From contig CM067067.1 of the NCBI GenBank assembly GCA_033980235.1, forward strand, positions 29,186,451 to 29,250,450: a DNA stretch of 64,000 nucleotides, read 5' to 3'. The notes under the pieces were generated by a model. The model did not search any database. It was not told the DNA's origin and saw only the letters and a program-made list of their open reading frames with translations. Within the stretch, counting starts at the first letter, position 1. Every line of letters begins with the position of its first letter. The stretch is from Diadema setosum (taxonomy: Eukaryota; Echinodermata; Echinoidea; Diadematoida; Diadematidae). The translations under genes and the position numbers were made by a program. This document shows, piece after piece, positions 60,201 to 64,000 of the stretch.

Positions 60201-61361
60201 GGTGCTGGCCTGGCAATCTCCTGAAAGTGGCTGCCACAGAATCTAAATAATGTGACAATTTCATAAAACAAATAATGCACATTACAAGGTCAGGTGTTAG
60301 AAAAAATACCAATCCTCCATAACTTTGGAATAGTCAAAAACACACTTGACTTTACCTCACATGTTAACAACTGCCAGCTGCTTCAAAGTTATCATTTGGT
60401 ACATAATTTATACTAACATTATGACACACATAAATCTGCATCATTTGTATTCTTCAACCGCACCAGCGACCCCAACCCATACAGCGCCCCGCGCCGGGGT
60501 TACATTTGTATAGACCGCCTATTTGTCTAGGATCTAGTATTCTAGACTTCTACTCACAGCTAGAAATAGTACTTAGATCCTACTCAGCTACTATTTTGCA
60601 TTTGTCCTAGGAACATCAGGTCCCCTACTTTGGTTTTCGATGCATCCAAACGAATAACGTTATATATCACAAACTAAAAACCCAGTGCCAGCCTGCACTA
60701 CCACCTGGCCTGGAAAGAGTTCCGTATGTCCCCCCCCCCCCCCCCACCAACTTAAACAAAATAAACAAACCACCATTCCCCCTTACTAATAATAAACTAA
60801 ATAACGGTTATGGGAAGTCTTCCCATAAATAGCATAACCTTTATTTAGTCCATTATTAGTTTAAAAAAAAAAAAAAAAAAGCAATCTATCCATTCTGTGC
60901 AAACTAGTGAGGGGGGGACATAAGGTCTGATTTAAGGAACTCTTTCCCCAGCCCTGGTGGCCCTAGCCCCTGGCAAATATATTCCCTGAACAGCATTTCT
61001 CATTGGAATAACCAGGATCAGGAGGACTACAAAATGGGAAAAATACTAGTACACGGTACAAGATACACGGTTATGGTTACAACTTTAATACAAAGGAGTA
61101 GACTATAGATCTGTGACTGCAAGGGCCACGGCACGGTTGAATAGGTTGACGGCGAAAACATAACAAGCAAATACATACGTGGGACTAGCACATGTGAAGG
61201 GTTAGTCAAAAGGCCCACTCCATCATTTGTTTTTACTTTATTTCTTAATCAAGATAATCGTAAATTACAAGAATAATTCTTAGTAACATGACCATTTCTA
61301 AAAGGATACGTTCTAAGTAATAAGCGCCTTCTTCGCCAATTCTCTCCCTTGTCGAAGCCAT
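45205..61361 (-). CDS. SPAG16: SPAG16 / PF20 axonemal central-apparatus WD40 protein, complete
   Basis: SPAG16 (PF20 in algae) sits in the central apparatus of 9+2 cilia and flagella and is needed for motility (family knowledge). Fifteen exons join in phase: 61361-61310, 59762-59688, 59249-59182, 57899-57775, 57038-56901, 55355-55248, 54214-54097, 53599-53381, 52604-52471, 52023-51880, 50273-50173, 49667-49583, 46927-46801, 46206-45949 and 45315-45205, giving 620 residues (human about 631). GAYYLE and FQYEEIP open the N-terminus; DDFVRNFLVKMGMNRTLDCF (84-103) is LisH-like; coiled coil about 110-250 includes RKERDFHRMHHKR; seven WD40 repeats run from about 335 to the end, with HTDWIGDCDFHP, VWGCTWHTCGDFVAS and GHADSVNSI characteristic of this family. 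The last codons are RIWS then stop. An alternative in-frame ATG at 61478 would add 39 residues. No break is seen. Confidence 0.95.
47237..48380. mobile_element. DNA element with TATGCCTCCGCCAT ends, in SPAG16 intron 12
   Basis: TATGCCTCCGCCAT (47237-47250) is perfectly inverted at 48367-48380. The interior repeats paragraphs containing TTGACCTTTGACC and AATCACTG, then a 12-base minisatellite. No transposase frame exists. The element is a non-autonomous DNA transposon of about 1.14 kb. Confidence 0.8.
48249..48333 (+). repeat. 12-bp minisatellite (GGACGGACGGAA)n
   Basis: About seven copies inside the element at 47237-48380. The RTEG, DGRK and LPSVLPSV frames are artefacts of this repeat. Confidence 0.95.
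49072..49486. mobile_element. MITE with TACAGTTGAACCTCT ends, pogo/Tigger-like
   Basis: TACAGTTGAACCTCT (49072-49086) is perfectly inverted at 49472-49486, with TATCCGGA words repeated inside both ends. The CAGT-CCTCT-ATCCGG style matches pogo/Tigger elements. Non-coding; in SPAG16 intron 12. Confidence 0.8.
50828..51572. mobile_element. TTAACCCT-ended element C1 with G tract, SPAG16 intron 10
   Basis: TTAACCCTATTTTAACTGGG at the left is inverted at the right (CCCAGTTAAAATAGGGTTAA, with a C-run next to it). A G-run lies at 50875-50890. The interior shares TTTTATTGTTTT and TTTGGTCTCAAAA with the sister copy at 58271-59053. TTAA plus CCCT ends fit piggyBac-type elements. No transposase. Confidence 0.75.
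52935..53156. mobile_element. Probable MITE rich in TTCGCGAA words, SPAG16 intron 8
   Basis: The left end TATACGCCATATATTTT and right end AAATATTTTGCGTATA are an imperfect inverted pair; the interior alternates TTTCGCGAAT-like words. Non-coding. Confidence 0.4.
54025..54114 (-). repeat. 45-bp tandem duplication across the SPAG16 exon 7 splice donor
   Basis: AAGAAGGCTGAAATGAGTGG and the following bases occur at 54027 and again at 54072, a 45-base period. Each copy includes the last codons of exon 7 (AINQ) and its GTGGGC donor. Using the outer copy would read through an in-frame TAA, so the inner donor at 54097 is taken as real. Confidence 0.85.
54585..54945. mobile_element. Foldback MITE, family A copy 2, SPAG16 intron 6
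   Basis: It starts TTAAAGGGATCGTATAG and shares nearly its whole length with 1081-1473, including the folded arms. The right terminus is eroded (CCTTGAAG for CCCTTTAAAG). Confidence 0.75.
55880..56050. mobile_element. Degenerate relative of the GGCCGCTATAGACAGG MITE
   Basis: Words such as GACCCTGTCTATAGCAG and CCTTGGGTGGTCACTTTAGA, plus CATGTTAAAGACCCTGTCTA, match the element at 20725-21275 in inverted orientation. Its ends are eroded. It lies in SPAG16 intron 5. Confidence 0.55.
58271..59053. mobile_element. TTAACCCT-ended element C2 with G tract, SPAG16 intron 3
   Basis: TTAACCCTAAAGGGGCCGGG at the left is matched at the right by GGCCCTTTTAGGGTTAA. GCGGATTCCGCCCCCC occurs at both ends (58340 and 59017). 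The layout, length (783 bases) and T-rich interior match C1 at 50828-51572, though ends have diverged. Confidence 0.75.
60687..60975. mobile_element. Nested foldback element, SPAG16 intron 1
   Basis: GGCCTGGAAAGAGTTCC near 60708 is inverted near 60930-60955 (GGAACTCTTTCCCC), and inside it ACTAATAATAAACTAAATAA (60785) is inverted at about 60845-60862. C and G runs flank the inner palindrome. Non-coding. Confidence 0.6.
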
Positions 61362-61368
61362 CGTTCTC

Positions 61369-61382
61369 GTTTCCTTGATAAC
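61369..61382 (-). promoter_or_regulatory. RFX X-box upstream of SPAG16
   Basis: On the minus strand GTTATCAAGGAAAC fits the X-box consensus RYYNYY-N2-RRNRAC at every position. It ends 7 bases before the SPAG16 ATG. RFX factors drive motile-cilium genes in animals, and SPAG16 is such a gene. Sequence match is seen; binding is inferred. Confidence 0.6.
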
Positions 61383-62211
61383 CGATAACAAGCTTTGTGT
61401 TCGAGAAATCACAACACATACTGTACGTACTGAACGTGTACCCGTACATAAGTACATGTACACACAGGTTGCTCTCACTGTACGTTGCGTCGCACGGTCG
61501 TCACCGAGCTTCTAGTTGCTACGTACAAATTGCGCATGCTCGGTCGTCATCGTCCTCCCAGGGGCGACGCATAACCGTACTGTAATCAGACTTTGAACAG
61601 CTGAGTGCAAAATTTGATATTTTTCATCTTCTACTTTCTGACTTTAAAATGCAAAAATTCACAAAGCATGGCATGAATCATATTTGGGTGTGTAGGGGAT
61701 GCAAAGTAGGTAACCAAAAGCTCAAAAGTGTGTACCGGTACCGAACCATAGTATCAAAGATCTTCTTCCCAAATCATGAATATGCTTCAGATCTACCCCA
61801 TCCGTGCAGTGGAGGCCTCTTTTGGGAGTTGGGGGGAGGGGCAACGAAGGACTTGAGGTGGCGTGCATTTCAAAGCTTTGTTTTTCCAGGTCCGAAAGTA
61901 GTATTATTACAAGCAAATCATATTGCATAATCATAGGTAGGGCCTCCTTCTAAAGGTGAAGGGTATGAACAGTTCAAGACAGAGTCGACGAATTAGCCAA
62001 AATAGGGGAAAACTAATTAACCATCTAACTAAACTTCTAACTACGTTTACTACCACTTCCGGACTTTTAAATGAAGAACAACTTGTCGTTCACATCATGG
62101 ATGTTGTATTATGGGTCACCGCTGTGATTTATTTTTATCAGTACTATTCTTTAATTGTCATTATTATATTCAACAAAATCTAAATAAATTATTTACGACA
62201 ACGACCAAAAA
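61383..62211. other. SPAG16 upstream region
   Basis: The first 200 bases are relatively CpG-rich, and TGCGCATGCTC at about 61532 resembles an NRF-1 site. No TATA box is evident. From about 61600 on nothing is supported. Confidence 0.35.
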
Positions 62212-62402
<191 letters not shown>

Positions 62403-64000
62403 ATCGGGGTATGTCTAAGATATTGTCTTCAACACTTTGGAGTGAATAGGTCTATATCCTTAGCTTCACAGGAAAAACGATAACTCGGTGTGCCTTGCTA
62501 TGAGAAGCTTTCAACCAAACAGGATGCACACTTCAAAAAACGTGCTCTAATTCATATTATTAGGTATGTGCAGAAGCAGGAAGAGGTGTAAGACAAAGAG
62601 CAACACAAAGGGGAAATTTTCTCCCTTTCTCCTTTGATGATAATGTAAAATTCTGTATGACCTACTAGTCTACGTTGTTGTATTTGTATTTTCATACTTC
62701 TTAAATATTTATGAATTATCATCAAATTCATATCGGCTTAAAAGGAAAAAACTGAAAAAAGTGCAGATCATTGCCGTCATAAACAAGGGTTAGCTTCGAG
62801 ACTAATGAAATATATTCTCCACCTTCTCCAAAAAGAAAAAGTGTAAACATGTTAGATTTGCACCCTTCCTTCTACAAAAATTAAAGGAGACCTACGGATG
62901 ATTTTCAGACTTTTTCATTTGAACAACTATAAATTAGTTATACTGAGTACAGAGTTTCAGAATTTATAGTGATTGGGATAAGGAATAAGGATGTTTTCAA
63001 AATTTATAACAAATTGTAATAAACAAGGATGATGAGCTGGGGCTGAAGGAAGCAGAACAAAAGAAGAAGGCATGCGTAGATTCTACACAGGTGAACTTGT
63101 TAAGCAAGCGGTATTGGAATTGCACTGCTACATTTCTGAAATATGTGAGGCTCCTATGTCATCAACACTGTTCAGTGTAATTTGTTTAAGATTTTCAGAG
63201 TATTGGTTTCTCTGCTCTAGGACCACAATAAATTCCGCAAATCTGTTCATGGAACTGTCGATTTATGTACTACATGATGTGAAATTATGAAAATTGTCTG
63301 GAATGACCCTTTAAAAGAAAGATTTGCATGATACCAAAATAAATCAAGGATTGAGAACAACCGAAACCTTGTGACTGTTTGACCTGCCTAGCTAAATCTA
63401 TGTAAACCGTACCTGGCTATTAAAGAAAACAAAGCTGCAATGGACTACGTGAGCAAAGCACCCATGGTTTTAACCCATGGTGGGAGGGGAGAGACCAATG
63501 GGGCCTAATTTCACATTTCCATCTTCTTCTCTAAAAAGCATAGTCAAATTTTTGACAAACTTGGAAGGTATCATAGCTACAGACAGACTTTCATTTATTT
63601 GGAAGGATGATTATATCAAACTTTTCAGTACGATGTAGCTGTCAATTTAGCTTAATTAGTGTTGATAGTGGCATAAGTAGACAGGTCCTTGATTGTGAGG
63701 CTATAATGTTACTTACATCAGCGTTGATTTTCAAGTTGCCTGACGGATGCTCGTGTGATAATACACAATAATATCTATACATAATGATTAATGTAGACAT
63801 TCTATAGACACGCCTACATTATAAAACATAGTTTGCGTAATATACCTACGGGGATAAGCCCTAAACCTTGCAAAGTATGCATTGTTTTTCTTGGTTATTG
63901 TATTTGATTGTACATATTACGGTCAACACGCATTATATTTTTTTTTTTACAAATTGATAAAGCAATATGATTTGTGTAATGCATGCATTGTATTTTTGGA
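62403..64000. other. Terminal spacer, nothing supported
   Basis: AT-rich sequence with small open frames lacking splice sites or motifs. ACCCATGGTTTTAACCCATGGT near 63460 is a short local repeat. No gene or element is called. Confidence 0.45.

Overview
The window is animal nuclear DNA: spliced genes with GT..AG introns, AT-rich spacers, many short inverted-repeat transposons, microsatellites and a decayed LINE. I see no operons, CRISPR arrays, rRNA or tRNA genes. Motile-cilium and cytosolic sulfotransferase genes plus this repeat style suggest a marine invertebrate deuterostome, most plausibly an echinoderm such as a sea urchin. That placement is inference from general style; no species can be named from the sequence alone.

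Three protein genes can be reconstructed. (1) Minus strand, 2883-10340: the first three coding exons (153 codons) of a RalBP1/RLIP76-like Ral effector; the RhoGAP and Ral-binding parts lie beyond the window start. (2) Plus strand, 37334-41205: a complete seven-exon cytosolic sulfotransferase of 328 residues with both PAPS-binding motifs and the catalytic histidine. (3) Minus strand, 45205-61361: a complete 15-exon SPAG16/PF20 orthologue of 620 residues with a LisH-like motif, a coiled coil and seven WD40 repeats. A perfect RFX X-box lies 7 bases upstream of its ATG. The sulfotransferase and SPAG16 converge tail to tail across about 4 kb. Nothing suggests the three genes work in one pathway.

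Layout: 1-10.3 kb, RalBP1-like gene with intronic foldback elements; 10.3-11.8 kb, plain spacer; 11.8-16.6 kb, a dead endonuclease/reverse-transcriptase LINE plus the 3' stump of another; 16.9-20.6 kb, a composite inverted-repeat element with internal CTTACGTATGGGAC repeats and nested insertions; 20.7-33 kb, spacer with several terminal-inverted-repeat elements, a nested giant palindrome at 28.0-28.55 kb and one possible orphan coding exon at 29.7 kb; 33.4-35.2 kb, a tandemly repeated block; 37-41.2 kb, sulfotransferase; 41.2-45.2 kb, spacer with three short elements; 45.2-61.4 kb, SPAG16, whose introns hold at least seven transposon-like elements; 61.4-64 kb, SPAG16 upstream region, a long trinucleotide microsatellite and plain sequence.

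I did not find a convincing new biological system. The most unusual material is the repeat architecture: a set of families whose ends sit in TTAA, a 93-bp palindromic repeat present twice, and a DNA element that carries several DR1-type nuclear-receptor half-site pairs into a SPAG16 intron. All exon joins were worked out by hand from splice consensus and reading phase and have not been checked against transcripts.
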